Source of the DNA: Roseiarcus sp963749715
Lineage (GTDB): Bacteria; Pseudomonadota; Alphaproteobacteria; Rhizobiales; Beijerinckiaceae
Assembly (NCBI GenBank): GCA_963749715.1
Contig: CAVVNR010000015.1
Coordinates: 1 to 64,000, forward strand
Length of the DNA: 64,000 nucleotides
Reading direction: 5' to 3'
Part shown: piece after piece, positions 53,806-63,524 of the stretch
Layout: every line of letters starts with the position of its first letter
Numbering within the stretch: position 1 is the stretch's first letter
Notes under the pieces: generated by a model
The model's input: only the letters and a program-made list of their open reading frames with translations
Database searches by the model: none
What the model was told of the DNA's origin: nothing
Program-made: the position numbers and the translations under genes

Positions 53806-56800
53806 ATGGGCTCAGTCGTCGAGACGCTGTTTCACTCCGCGGTCGCAAGCTGGTTCGCCGATGGCTTCGCCGCGCCGACGCCTGCCCAGGTCGAAGCTTG
53901 GCCCGCGATCAAGGCTGGCCGCCACACCCTCATCGCCGCGCCGACCGGATCGGGCAAGACGCTCGCGGCCTTTCTGGCGGCGATCGACGACCTGGTGCGC
54001 CAGGGCCTGGAGGGCGAGCTCGCCGACGCGACCCAGGTCGTCTACGTTTCCCCGCTCAAGGCGCTCTCGAACGACATCCATCGCAATCTCGAAGCTCCGT
54101 TGGCCGGCATCCGCGAACGGCTGCGCCGGAGCGGACTTGCGGACGTCGAAATCCGCACCTGGGTCAGAACCGGCGACACCCCGCCCGCGGAACGCGAGCG
54201 AATGCGTCGCCGCCCGCCGCATATTTTGGTGACGACGCCAGAGTCGCTCTACGTTCTACTCGGCTCGGAATCCGGGCGCGGCATGCTGGCGACCGCCCGG
54301 TCGGTGATCGTCGACGAAATTCACGCCGTCGCGCCAAACAAGCGCGGCGCCCACCTTGCGCTGTCCTTGGAGAGGCTGGCGGCGCTTTGCGGCGATCGGC
54401 TGCAGCGCATCGGCCTGTCCGCGACGCAAAAGCCGATCGACGTTGTTGCGCATTTCCTTACGGGCGCCGCCGCGGACGGCGCGCCGGCCGCGGACGTTGC
54501 GACCATCGACGCCGGCCATCAGCGCCCGCGCGATCTGAGCATCGAAATGCCGGCTTCTCCGCTCGAAACGGTGATGTCGAGCGAGGTCTGGACGCAAATC
54601 TACGCCCGCCTGGCCAACCTGATCGAGGAGCACCGCACGACCCTGGTGTTCGTCAACACCCGGCGCATGGCCGAACGCGTCGCCCGCGAGCTCACCGACC
54701 GCCTCGGCGAGCGCGACGTCACCACCCATCACGGCAGCATGGCTAAGGAGCTCAGGCTCTCCGCCGAGCAGCGGCTGAAGGGCGGAGAACTGAAGGCCTT
54801 GGTGGCGACCGCCTCCCTCGAGCTTGGGATCGACATCGGCGATGTCGATCTCGTCTGCCAGCTCGGCTCGCCGCGTTCGATTGCGACCTTTTTGCAGCGG
54901 GTCGGGCGGTCCGGACACGCCATCGGCGGCACGCCCAAGGGACGGCTGTTTCCACTCTCGCGCGATGATCTGGTCGAGTGCGCAGCTCTCATCGATAGCG
55001 TTCGCCGCGGAGAGCTTGACCGTCTCGCGAATTCCCGACCGGCCGCTCGACGTGCTCGCGCAGCAGATCGCCGCCGAAGTCGCGGCGCAGGATTGGCCGG
55101 AATCCTTCCTCTTCGATCGGCTGCGGCGCGCGTGGCCTTTCCGCTCGCTCGCGCGGACGGACTTCGACGCCGTCGTCCGCATGCTGGCCGAGGGCTTCGC
55201 CACGCGCCGGGGCCGTCGCGGGGCGCTCATCCACCGCGACGCGGTCAATCGCGTCCTGCGCGGTCGGCGCGGCGCGCGAACGACGGCGCTGACCTCCGGG
55301 GGCACGATTCCCGACAATGCGGACTACCGGGTGCTGCTGGAGCCGGAGAACCTCGTCATCGGCTCCGTCAATGAGGATTTCGCCATCGAGAGCATGGCCG
55401 GCGACATCTTTCAGCTCGGCAACGCCTCCTATCGCATTCAGCGGGTCGAGCGCGGGACCGTCCGGGTCGAGGACGCGAAGGGGCAGCCGCCGACAATTCC
55501 GTTCTGGCTCGGCGAGGCGCCGGGTCGGACAGATGAGCTTTCCATGTCCGTGTCGCGTCTGCGCGCCGAAGTCGCGGCGCGACTCGGCTCCGACACGTCG
55601 GGGACCTCCGCGCGGCGTTGGCTGGCCGAGGTCGTGGGCGCCGGCGCGGTCGCCGCCGAGCAGCTCGTCGACTACCTTGCCGCGGCCGCGGCCGCCTTCG
55701 GCTGCCTGCCGACACAGGACGCGATCGTCTTCGAGCGCTTCTTCGATGAAGCGGGCGGCATGCAGCTCGTCATCCACGCGCCGTTCGGCAGCCGCGTCAA
55801 TCGAGCCTGGGGCCTGGCGCTACGCAAGCGCTTCTGCCGCAAATTCAACTTCGAGCTGCAGGCGGCGGCGACGGAAGACAATATCGTGCTGTCACTGACG
55901 TCCGCTCACAGTTTCGAGCTCGGCGACGCCGCGCGTTACCTCCATTCGAACAGCGTGCGCCCGGTGCTCATCCAAGCCATGCTCGATGCGCCGATGTTTA
56001 CAACTCGGTGGCGCTGGGTCGCCGGGGTGGCGCTGGCGCTACCGCGATTTCGCGCGGGGAAAAAGGTTCCGCCGCAATTCCTGCGAATGCAGGCTGAGGA
56101 CCTGATCGCGGCCGTCTTTCCCGACCAGATCGCTTGCGCCGAGAATCTGGTGGGCGAACGCGAGGTCCCCGACCATCCCCTCACCAATCAGGCGATCAGC
56201 GACTGCCTGCACGAGGCGATGGACATCGACGGACTGGAGCGGCTTCTCGCTCGCCTCGAAGCGGGCGAGATCCGCGTCGTCGCGTGCGATCTGACCGAGC
56301 CTTCGCCCCTCGCAATGCAGGCGCTGTCGGCCAAGCCCTACGCCTTCCTCGACGACGCGCCGCTGGAAGAGCGGCGAACTCAGGCCGTCATGACCAGACG
56401 CTGGCATGATCCGCAGAGCGCCTCCGACCTTGGCCGGCTGGATCCGGAGGCAATCGCCAAGGTCCAATCCGAGGCCTGGCCCGATCCCATCAACGCCGAG
56501 GAGCTGCATGACGCCCTGCTATGGCTGGGCGCGCTCACCGAAGCCGAGGCTCGTGCCGCGCCCGCGTGGAGCGAGTGGCTCGACGCATTGGCGCGGGAGA
56601 GGCGCGTCGCCCTTTTGAAGGCGCCGCAGGCAAGACTCTGGATTCCTGCCGAGCGGCTGAATCAATTCAGCGCCCTGTGGCCGAGTCGCAACTCGAGCCA
56701 GAAATCGCGCCACCCGCCGATGAGGCCGGACGGACCTGGTCGCGCGATGAAGCGCTCATCGAGATCCTGCGCGGCAGGCTCGAGGGGCTCGGGCCGGTCA

Positions 56801-58152
56801 CGCCAACTGCGCTGACGGCGCCGCTCGGACTTGAGCCCGGAGCGGCGACCGCGGCGTTGACGGCGCTGGAAAGCGAAGGCGGGATTCTCAAAGGCCGCTT
56901 CGTCCCCGGCGTCAACGACGAGCAATGGTGCGACCGCCGCCTGCTCGCGCGCATCCACCACGCCACCGTTCGACGGCTGCGGTCGGAAATCGATCCAGTA
57001 GCCGCGCGCGACTTTCTCCGCTTCCTGTTCGCCTGGCAGCATGTATCGGAGGAGACGCGGCTCGAGGGGCCCGATGCGCTCCCCGTGGTCCTGGGCGGGC
57101 TCGAGGGCTTCGAGGCGCCGGCCAAAGCTTGGGAGACCGAGATCCTGCCGGCGCGCCTCACGGGCTACCAGGCGTCGTGGCTGGACGCTCAATGCCTGGC
57201 CGGGCGGACGGCCTGGGCGCGATTGACCCCGCCCGCGGCTGCTAGCAGCAGTGGGCGCGCGCGCCAGGCGACGCCGGTGGGCGCAACGCCGATCGCTCTC
57301 ATCGAGCGTCGCCGCGCGCCGCTCTGGATGGCGCTTGCGCCGCTGAGCGACGCGGCGCCCCTGAGCGGGCGCGCCGAGGCCGTGCTCGACTGCCTCCGCG
57401 CCCGTGGCGCGATGTTCTTTGACGAACTGGCGGATTGCGCGCGGCTGCTGCGGCCTCAACTCGAAGAAGCGCTCGGCGAACTGGTCGCGCTCGGCCTTGC
57501 GTCTTCCGACAGTTTCGGCGGCTTGAGGGCTCTGCTCGTGCCGTCCGGCCAGCGCAAGCCGCCCCCCGGCGCGAAGCGGCGCGGACGCGTGCTCGCCTTC
57601 GACATCGAGAGCGGGGGCCGCTGGTCGATGATCGGTCGCGCGCGAGAGAGCGGCGCCGACGGGTCCCGCGCTGAGGCGATCGAATATGCGGCGCGGGCGC
57701 TGCTCAGACGCTATGGCGTCGTCTTCTGGCGGCTCTTGGCGCAGGAGCCGGGATGGCTGCCGCCATGGCGCGATCTGCTCAGGGTCTACCGCCGGCTCGA
57801 GGCCCGGGGGGAAATTCGCGGCGGCCGCTTTGTCGCCGGTTTCTCCGGCGAGCAGTTCGCGCTGCCGGATGCGGTTGGCCTCATGCGCGAAATGCGGCGA
57901 AAGCCTGCCTCCGGTCAGTGGGTGTCGCTGTCCGGCGCCGACCCTCTCAATCTGATCGGCATCCTGACCCCAGGCCAAAGGCTTTCGGCGCTGACCGCGA
58001 ACCGAGTGTTGTACCGCGACGGCCTGCCGGTGGCCGCGCTGACGGGCGGCAAGGCGCAGTTCCTGACGGACCTCGAGAGCGCCGACCAATGGGAGGCCGA
58101 GAAACGGCTGGTCCGATCGGCGGCCCGCGGCATGCTCGCCGACCTCGTTTGA
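53806..58152 (+). CDS. lhr: Lhr-family DEAD/DEAH-box ATP-dependent helicase, long form, two compensating frame breaks
   Basis: The joined product is about 1448 residues, the length of the long Lhr proteins. Helicase motifs include APTGSGKTLAAF (Walker A), VIVDEIHAVA (DEIH), GLSATQKPID, FVNTRRMAERVARELT, VATASLELGIDIGDVD and FLQRVGRSGHAIGG. The winged-helix, Lhr core and a large C-terminal domain of unknown role follow. One base is extra near 55031 and one is missing near 56683. It acts as a 3'-5' translocase in nucleic-acid repair. The start at 53806 or a GTG near 53740 are both possible. Confidence 0.92.
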
Positions 58153-58412
58153 GTTCGGCTCTCGGCAAACGACCGCCAGCCGGCGCGTCTGGGTCTCGAT
58201 ACCCGCGCCCGTCCCCTACCGGCCGGCGCCAACGGGGCGAGCGCTATCGGCTTCCTGCCGCCTGTGTCTACGCAAGATCATTTCTCGGGGCGTCCATCCC
58301 GTAGGCAACGCAAAAAATAGTTTAGCCATTTTGCCCCGGTCTGATCGCAATTCTGCACCAATGTGACTGCCCCGAGGATTGGGATCGAAGGGCCCCTTCT
58401 GGGAGGGAAGCG

Positions 58413-59489
58413 GTGCGAAGAAGCATCAGGAACACGACTGCTCAGACGGCGTCAGCGGGTCTAGCCAACTATCGTCGGGGGACCTTCTACGCCGTGGCGA
58501 CTGCGTTGCTCCTGGCCCTCCAGCCGCCCTTTTCCGCTCCCGCGGCGCGGAATCTCACTTCGATGGACTTTATCGGCTTCACCCAGTGCGCATTGCTGTT
58601 TTCCGTCCCGCTGCTGATCGCGCGAGGGGACACGCGCCGTGACTTCGCGGCGATCTTGCTGGACGTCCGAAATCTGCCCAAGCTGGCCGCCGTTTTCCTG
58701 GTCGGCGCGGCAGGGTTGATTTTATACGACATTGGCCTCAGCAGCGCTCACCCGATCATAACCGCCGCAATATTGAACTTGACTCCGTTCTGGGCGGCTT
58801 TGGTTGCGTTCGTCATCTCGAAAAGATCGGTCGCGGTCCCTCGGGCCGTATTCATCGGCTGCTTCCTCATCGCGTTTTGCGGGGCGATGACGATTGCCTG
58901 GAGCCAGATCAACGCCGACGGCAAAATTCTGGCGAACGCCGTGATCGAAAATGCGATTCACAGCAAATGGATCTACGCGCTTCCGGCCCCGATGTTTTTC
59001 GCCTTGAATGGAACCCTCGTCTTCAAATGGTTTTCGGACTTCGACGAATTGGCCGCCATCGCAGCCAATTTCGTGGTGTCGTCGTTCATTTTGATTCCGG
59101 TCGCCGTCGCGAAATCGAACTTTGGCGCTCAGCTAAGCGAACAGTCGACACTCGCCATTTTGCTGTTGCTTTTTGGTACTCTCGCGTCCTCCGCCGCCGG
59201 CCGGGTCTTCTATCAAACTGCCCTGACCGCGACGAAAAACGACAACGGTTACGTAACGATGTTTTTCTTGCTTACTCCGGTCCTGACTCCGCTGATCTCC
59301 CTCCCCCTGTCGCGATGGATACCGGATTTGCAGTTCATCGCCCAGCCGCTGTTTTTCATCGGGATGGCGCTGGTGATGGCCGCGCTTTTTATGTTTTCGC
59401 TGACAACCTGGCGGAGCGCGGAGGAGCGTCGCGCGGTATGTGATATCAGCCCGAAGCGGGGCCCCGCGCTGGAATTGCCTGCGAAGTAG
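58413..59489 (+). CDS. EamA/DMT-family permease
   Basis: This 358-residue membrane protein has about ten helices arranged as two EamA halves, with LYDIGLSSAHPIITAAILNL in the first and GRVFYQTALTATKNDNGYVT in the second. The hydrophilic tails have about 20 residues at each end. The substrate of such drug/metabolite carriers cannot be read from sequence. The start is a GTG at 58413 after a GGGAGGGAAG site. It is convergent with the cyclase gene; a strong hairpin separates them. Confidence 0.87.
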   Translation: MRRSIRNTTAQTASAGLANYRRGTFYAVATALLLALQPPFSAPAARNLTSMDFIGFTQCALLFSVPLLIARGDTRRDFAAILLDVRNLPKLAAVFLVGAAGLILYDIGLSSAHPIITAAILNLTPFWAALVAFVISKRSVAVPRAVFIGCFLIAFCGAMTIAWSQINADGKILANAVIENAIHSKWIYALPAPMFFALNGTLVFKWFSDFDELAAIAANFVVSSFILIPVAVAKSNFGAQLSEQSTLAILLLLFGTLASSAAGRVFYQTALTATKNDNGYVTMFFLLTPVLTPLISLPLSRWIPDLQFIAQPLFFIGMALVMAALFMFSLTTWRSAEERRAVCDISPKRGPALELPAK

Positions 59490-59537
59490 GCCGGGTTGCG
59501 CAGCCGGCAGCCGAGCGATCCTCCAGTTGAGCGCGTT

Positions 59538-59559
59538 AGCCCGCCGGACGCGGCGGGCT
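59538..59559. terminator. Perfect 9-bp GC hairpin between convergent genes
   Basis: The arms AGCCCGCCG (59538-59546) and CGGCGGGCT (59551-59559) flank a 4-base loop. It lies between the DMT permease and the cyclase, which converge. There is no strong T run, so termination efficiency is uncertain. Confidence 0.6.
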
Positions 59560-59579
59560 CCGCCCAGATGCTACGCGCT

Positions 59580-61442
59580 CTAATTCCTCACGCGGACATG
59601 CAGAGAACTCGTTCTGCCGCGGATCGGGACGGTCAGGAACGTGTAGGCCTCGGGGCCAATGTCCGCCGCCGGAAGCGTTGTGCTCGCAGCCTTGAAAAGA
59701 TCCTCACTGACGGCAATGCGGCAATGTTGCTGTTTCGCCACCTCGAGCAGCCGGCTCGCCACGTTGACAGTGTCGCCCGTGGCGGTGATCTGTTGATGGG
59801 TTGGCGAACCGAGCCGCGACAGAATAGCCGGGCCGAAATGGGCGCCGATGCGAAAGTCGAGGCGATCTTTCGCCGCAGGGGGGAGAGTAGCCAGCCAGGC
59901 CCCAACCGAATCGTAGAGGCATTTGACCGTGATCAACGCTCGCGCAGCGTCGTCGGCCTCAGGCTTCGGCAGTCCGAAGACCGCCAGGACCCCATCGCCC
60001 ATGTAGTTCACGACGATGCCCCTGCGAGCCGTCACCTCGCCGTCGACCAGGGTCTGCATGGCGCTGAGCAGATCGCGCGACCACTCGGGTCCCATCGCCT
60101 CCGCGACCCCGGTGGACCCAGAAAGGTCCAGGAATATCACCGCGACATCCTGCCGGACCGGCTTGTCGAGAAATTGCGGGTCACGGAGAATGTGATCGAG
60201 CAGGAGCGGGGACTGAAACTTGGCCAGCATCGCCTTGTCTGCCGCGCTCCGCTTTCCCGCATGGCGCTCGACGAGGAACCGAGCGCCGGTATAGCCGAGC
60301 ACCAGCGGGACGCTCGTCGCCAGAGGCAAGGCGACGCTGAGCCAATAGCCGTTGATAAACGCCAGATAGACCCCGACCGCCCACAGAACAAAGACCAAGG
60401 CAGCGATGGCGAAGCCGGCCGCCGCTCGGCGCATCGCCATCAAGCCAATCATCGCCACGGGCAGCCCTGCCGCCATGCCCGCGTCGATGCGGCGTGTCGA
60501 CGGAGTCCTGGCCAATGCCTCACCGGTCAAAAGGTTGCTGACCGCGGTGGCGAAGATTTCGACCCCCGGCGCGACCCGGTCGAACGGCGTGGCGAATGTG
60601 TCGCCGGCGCCCGCCGCGGTCATCCCCACGAGGACGACTTGGTCGCGCAGAGCCTCGGCCTTGAGGCCTCCGCGAAGAAGATTCGCGGCGCTGTACCGAA
60701 TGAAGCTCCCGGCCGGTCCGTAGTAACGAATTGGCAGATGATAGCCCAAGTCCATTTTTGCTGTTCGGCCGCCGAGTTCGATCGTATCGAGGCCGATGGC
60801 CGGCGCGGCTCCGACCGCGGCGGACGAGGCGGCAAGCGCAAAGGACGGAGCCACGCCCTCAGGTATTTCGAAGATCATCGGAACGTATCTCGGGATTCCG
60901 CTCGAGTTCGTCGACACGTTCGCGAGCCCTGTCAGGGTGGCGTCCCGGATCGCGTCGGTTGGCCAAAGAACCTCGGAGGGCCTCGGCGCCAACGCCAATT
61001 CGCCAGACCGGCCGTCTGGGCGCTCGCCCTCGCCAAAGATTCCGATCGAGGCGACGACGCTGGCCGTCGATTTGAGAGCGGCCGCGAGTTCCGCGTCCGC
61101 TTGCGCGCCCCTGGAATTTGGGAAGGCGAAGTCTAGCGCAACTGCTCGCGGTCGAGCCTCCGCGACCGTCCGGACGATCCGGGCCAGCATCTGCCGTGAC
61201 ACGGCGTGGCCTTCTGCTTCGTCCAAAGTCTGGTCATCGATCGCAACGATCACCACGCCTGGAGGCGCTGGACGCGCGCCCGCAAGGAGAAATCGCCAGT
61301 CGAGGGTCAGATTTTCAATGCGATCAAGACCGGACGCGGCCCCCCTCATCTGATTGACGCCAAGCCAGGCGCCGGAAACGAGGCCGGCCGCAACAAAGAC
61401 CCCGGTCACCAGCAAAGAAGCTGTCGCGCCTTCAATTCGCAT
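59580..61442 (-). CDS. CHASE2-domain adenylate/guanylate cyclase
   Basis: This 620-residue protein has an N-terminal helix, a periplasmic CHASE2 sensor (about 35-320), three helices (about 325-400) and a class III cyclase domain (about 430-610). The metal-binding aspartates are D439 (VIFLDLSGST) and D483 (YMGDGVLAVFG), exactly 44 residues apart as in well-studied cyclases. The transition-state pair is in VNVASRLLEVA. It probably makes cAMP in response to an envelope signal. The gene abuts the FecR-domain gene with no gap. Confidence 0.93.
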   Translation of the reverse strand: MRIEGATASLLVTGVFVAAGLVSGAWLGVNQMRGAASGLDRIENLTLDWRFLLAGARPAPPGVVIVAIDDQTLDEAEGHAVSRQMLARIVRTVAEARPRAVALDFAFPNSRGAQADAELAAALKSTASVVASIGIFGEGERPDGRSGELALAPRPSEVLWPTDAIRDATLTGLANVSTNSSGIPRYVPMIFEIPEGVAPSFALAASSAAVGAAPAIGLDTIELGGRTAKMDLGYHLPIRYYGPAGSFIRYSAANLLRGGLKAEALRDQVVLVGMTAAGAGDTFATPFDRVAPGVEIFATAVSNLLTGEALARTPSTRRIDAGMAAGLPVAMIGLMAMRRAAAGFAIAALVFVLWAVGVYLAFINGYWLSVALPLATSVPLVLGYTGARFLVERHAGKRSAADKAMLAKFQSPLLLDHILRDPQFLDKPVRQDVAVIFLDLSGSTGVAEAMGPEWSRDLLSAMQTLVDGEVTARRGIVVNYMGDGVLAVFGLPKPEADDAARALITVKCLYDSVGAWLATLPPAAKDRLDFRIGAHFGPAILSRLGSPTHQQITATGDTVNVASRLLEVAKQQHCRIAVSEDLFKAASTTLPAADIGPEAYTFLTVPIRGRTSSLHVRVRN

Positions 61443-61997
61443 CTACTCCCCGAAGCGGGAGAGAAGCGCGCGAACCCTTGCTTGTCCCCATTGCTTCTGC
61501 GTCATCGATGTGTCGCCTGGCGAGATATCGACGCCCTGCCCCTCTGTGAGCAGCACGTACTCGTTCAGACGGCGGTTCGTGACGGCGACCGCGCCCTCAA
61601 GCACGAGCGCAGAGGTTCGCGCAGGGGTGACGTCCATCGCCCATTTGGTGCCTCGAACCGCCGCGATGGCGAGCGGAGTCAGAATTTGAAACTTGTCCTG
61701 CTGACTGTTCGGATGAAATTCGATCAACAAAGCCCCGTCATTGAGTTGAATCGCAGCGGGGACCTGCTGACTCTTCTTGTAGAGTACGCGGTACTGGGCG
61801 CCAGCGGCCGGACGCACGGTCAGTTCCTGCCCGCACTGCAGGACCTTCAGGGACGGGTCGTGTTCATTCGGGACCAGCGCGCATGCGCCCCCCGCAAATG
61901 CAAATCTTGATCCGGCCAAAACCGAACCGATAATAACCATTGCGACAAGGGTCATGGCGGACATCGCGCGCCAGCGCGGTAGGTCGCGCTTCAGCAT
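61443..61997 (-). CDS. FecR-domain exported protein
   Basis: This 184-residue protein has an N-terminal signal or anchor helix (about 10-35) and a FecR domain with ILTPLAIAAVRGTKWAMDV and VLLTEGQGVDISPGD. The ATG at 61997 has a GGAGGA site. Its stop directly abuts the CHASE2 cyclase start, so the two are co-translated. FecR-domain proteins often sit next to CHASE2 cyclases, which suggests it delivers a periplasmic signal to the sensor. Confidence 0.88.
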   Translation of the reverse strand: MLKRDLPRWRAMSAMTLVAMVIIGSVLAGSRFAFAGGACALVPNEHDPSLKVLQCGQELTVRPAAGAQYRVLYKKSQQVPAAIQLNDGALLIEFHPNSQQDKFQILTPLAIAAVRGTKWAMDVTPARTSALVLEGAVAVTNRRLNEYVLLTEGQGVDISPGDTSMTQKQWGQARVRALLSRFGE

Positions 61998-62345
61998 TCG
62001 GTCCTCCGGGCATCTTCTCTGCCGGCTGTATCCGCGACGGGACTTCACCGCACACGCCTCGACTCGGCGCCAGCCCCCGAGCGAACCGAACTCTAGCCCA
62101 GATGCCGCCGCCAGTCGACGCTCTCATGCGACACCGATTGGTCAGAAGTGGGCGGGCGCCGAATTTCCAAACCCGAGACCCTCCCGCTCCGACCCCGCTC
62201 CACCCCGCTCCAACCCCGCTCCGACCTTCGATTGACCCGGGGCGTCCGGTTTGCTAGCGAGGGCTCCGATAACGAAATGTCACGTGGATCGGCATAATTC
62301 GGCTGGAATGCTTCGAATGGCCGCAATGGTGAGGGGGGCGCATCC
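61998..62345. other. 348-bp divergent gap between the fecR-cyclase pair and the lipoprotein gene
   Basis: It holds four copies of an 8-base word between 62183 and 62222 (listed separately) and no supported gene. Promoters for both directions must be here. Confidence 0.6.
62183..62222. repeat. Four direct copies of CCCGCTCC spaced 10-11 bp apart
   Basis: Copies start at 62183, 62194, 62204 and 62215, giving periods of 11, 10 and 11 bp. The mean is close to one turn of DNA, so all copies face the same side of the helix. The array lies in a divergent promoter gap and could be a cooperative protein-binding site or simply a simple-sequence expansion. Confidence 0.7.
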
Positions 62346-62816
62346 GTGGTGATCGCACGTCGCGGTGGCGCGCTGGCGCTGGTGGGTCTCATAGCCGCTT
62401 TCATCGCCGGATGCGCCGAGACGCCGCCGCCTGCGCCTGCAATCGTCGGCCCCGCCATCAGCCCGGACCAGCTCGTCGGCAAGTGGGGCTTCGCCGCCTA
62501 TCATAAGGACGCGGATCGGGCGCGGACGATCAAAGAGGCGGCCGCGCAGTGCAACAGGCCTTACGTGATCGACAAAGGGCCGAACGGCGGGCTAATGATG
62601 AACCTCGCCGACCAGAAGGAATTGTCGGAATTGGTCTTGAAGCCCGGGCCGAGCGGCCAGACCTACCTCGGGTCGCCCGGCGACGCAGGCACGGCCGACG
62701 ACCGCATCGTCAGCAATGTCGACGCCAACTCCTTCACCACCGTCTGGGTTGATCCCGACAACGCAAGTCGTTATGGCACGTCGGTTTACGAGCGCTGCGG
62801 AAAGCGCTCAGCATAG
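62346..62816 (+). CDS. Small outer-membrane-type lipoprotein, unknown function
   Basis: This 156-residue protein has a lipoprotein signal with lipobox IAGC and lipidated C23, then a proline-rich linker and a globular part with GKWGFAAYHKDADRART and an ERCGKR end. Two more cysteines could form a disulfide. I do not recognise the family. The start is a GTG at 62346. It lies 45 bp before the L,D-transpeptidase gene, so a cell-envelope role is likely. Confidence 0.75.
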   Translation: MVIARRGGALALVGLIAAFIAGCAETPPPAPAIVGPAISPDQLVGKWGFAAYHKDADRARTIKEAAAQCNRPYVIDKGPNGGLMMNLADQKELSELVLKPGPSGQTYLGSPGDAGTADDRIVSNVDANSFTTVWVDPDNASRYGTSVYERCGKRSA

Positions 62817-62861
62817 GTCGATGCCGGAATCATTCATCAATATGCAATCGGTGGAGCGCGC

Positions 62862-63482
62862 ATGACGGTTCGAGCGGGTCAATTTGTGTTGGCTGGATTT
62901 TGCGCGGCGCTCGCCGTTCTGGCCGGCGCGGGCGCGGGAGCGCAGACGGCGGTTCCGGGCCAGGACGAGATGAATGTCGTCGACCAACCCGGCTATCAGC
63001 CGTCGCCCGACGAAGAGCAACTCACTGGCGCCTTCGAGAAGCAGGAGGTGTTCTTCCGCGGCAACGAGGCGCCAGGCACGATCATCATCGACACCAAAGA
63101 GCGCTTCCTTTACCTGCTGCAGGGCAACAACCGGGCGCTTCGCTACGGCATCGGCGTCGGCCGCGAGGGCTTCCAATGGTCGGGCCTGCAGAAGATCTCG
63201 CGCAAGCAGGAATGGCCGGACTGGCGCCCGCCGCCGGAAATGATCGAACGCCAGCCGTATTTGCCGCGCTTCATGGCCGGGGGTCCGGGCAATCCGCTGG
63301 GCGCTCGCGCAATGTATCTCGGCGCGACCGTCTATCGAATTCACGGCACCAATCAGCCGCAGACGATCGGACACGCAGTGTCTTCAGGTTGCTTCCGGCT
63401 GGTGAACGAGGACGTGATCGATCTCTATAACCAGGTGCCGGTCGGCACCAAGGTGATCATCAAGCAGGCCGTCGCGCTTTAG
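62862..63482 (+). CDS. L,D-transpeptidase (YkuD/ErfK family)
   Basis: This 206-residue protein has an N-terminal signal segment ending near GAGAQT and a YkuD domain. The active site is HAVSSGCFRLVNEDVIDLY, with the catalytic cysteine after SSG, preceded by the conserved histidine in YRIHGTN. It cross-links peptidoglycan or attaches proteins to it by 3-3 links, abundant in Hyphomicrobiales. It lies between the lipoprotein gene and the aapJ-like gene. Confidence 0.93.
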   Translation: MTVRAGQFVLAGFCAALAVLAGAGAGAQTAVPGQDEMNVVDQPGYQPSPDEEQLTGAFEKQEVFFRGNEAPGTIIIDTKERFLYLLQGNNRALRYGIGVGREGFQWSGLQKISRKQEWPDWRPPPEMIERQPYLPRFMAGGPGNPLGARAMYLGATVYRIHGTNQPQTIGHAVSSGCFRLVNEDVIDLYNQVPVGTKVIIKQAVAL

Positions 63483-63524
63483 CCCTTGCGCCGGCGGAGC
63501 CCTGAAAAAGAAGCGAGATTGCTC

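Noticed and set aside
53815..58100. Long open frames antisense to the helicase gene, such as minus-strand 56662-58089 and 54256-55317
   Set aside because: They are antisense to conserved helicase motifs, lack recognisable domains and have the Arg/Gly/Ala-rich composition expected from GC-rich third positions.
59496..61136. 546-codon plus-strand frame opposite the CHASE2 cyclase
   Set aside because: The minus-strand frame has complete CHASE2 and cyclase motifs; the plus-strand frame is charged low-complexity sequence with no domain.
62183..62222. CRISPR-like repeat array
   Set aside because: Units are only 8 bp with 2-3 bp between them; no spacers or cas genes are present.
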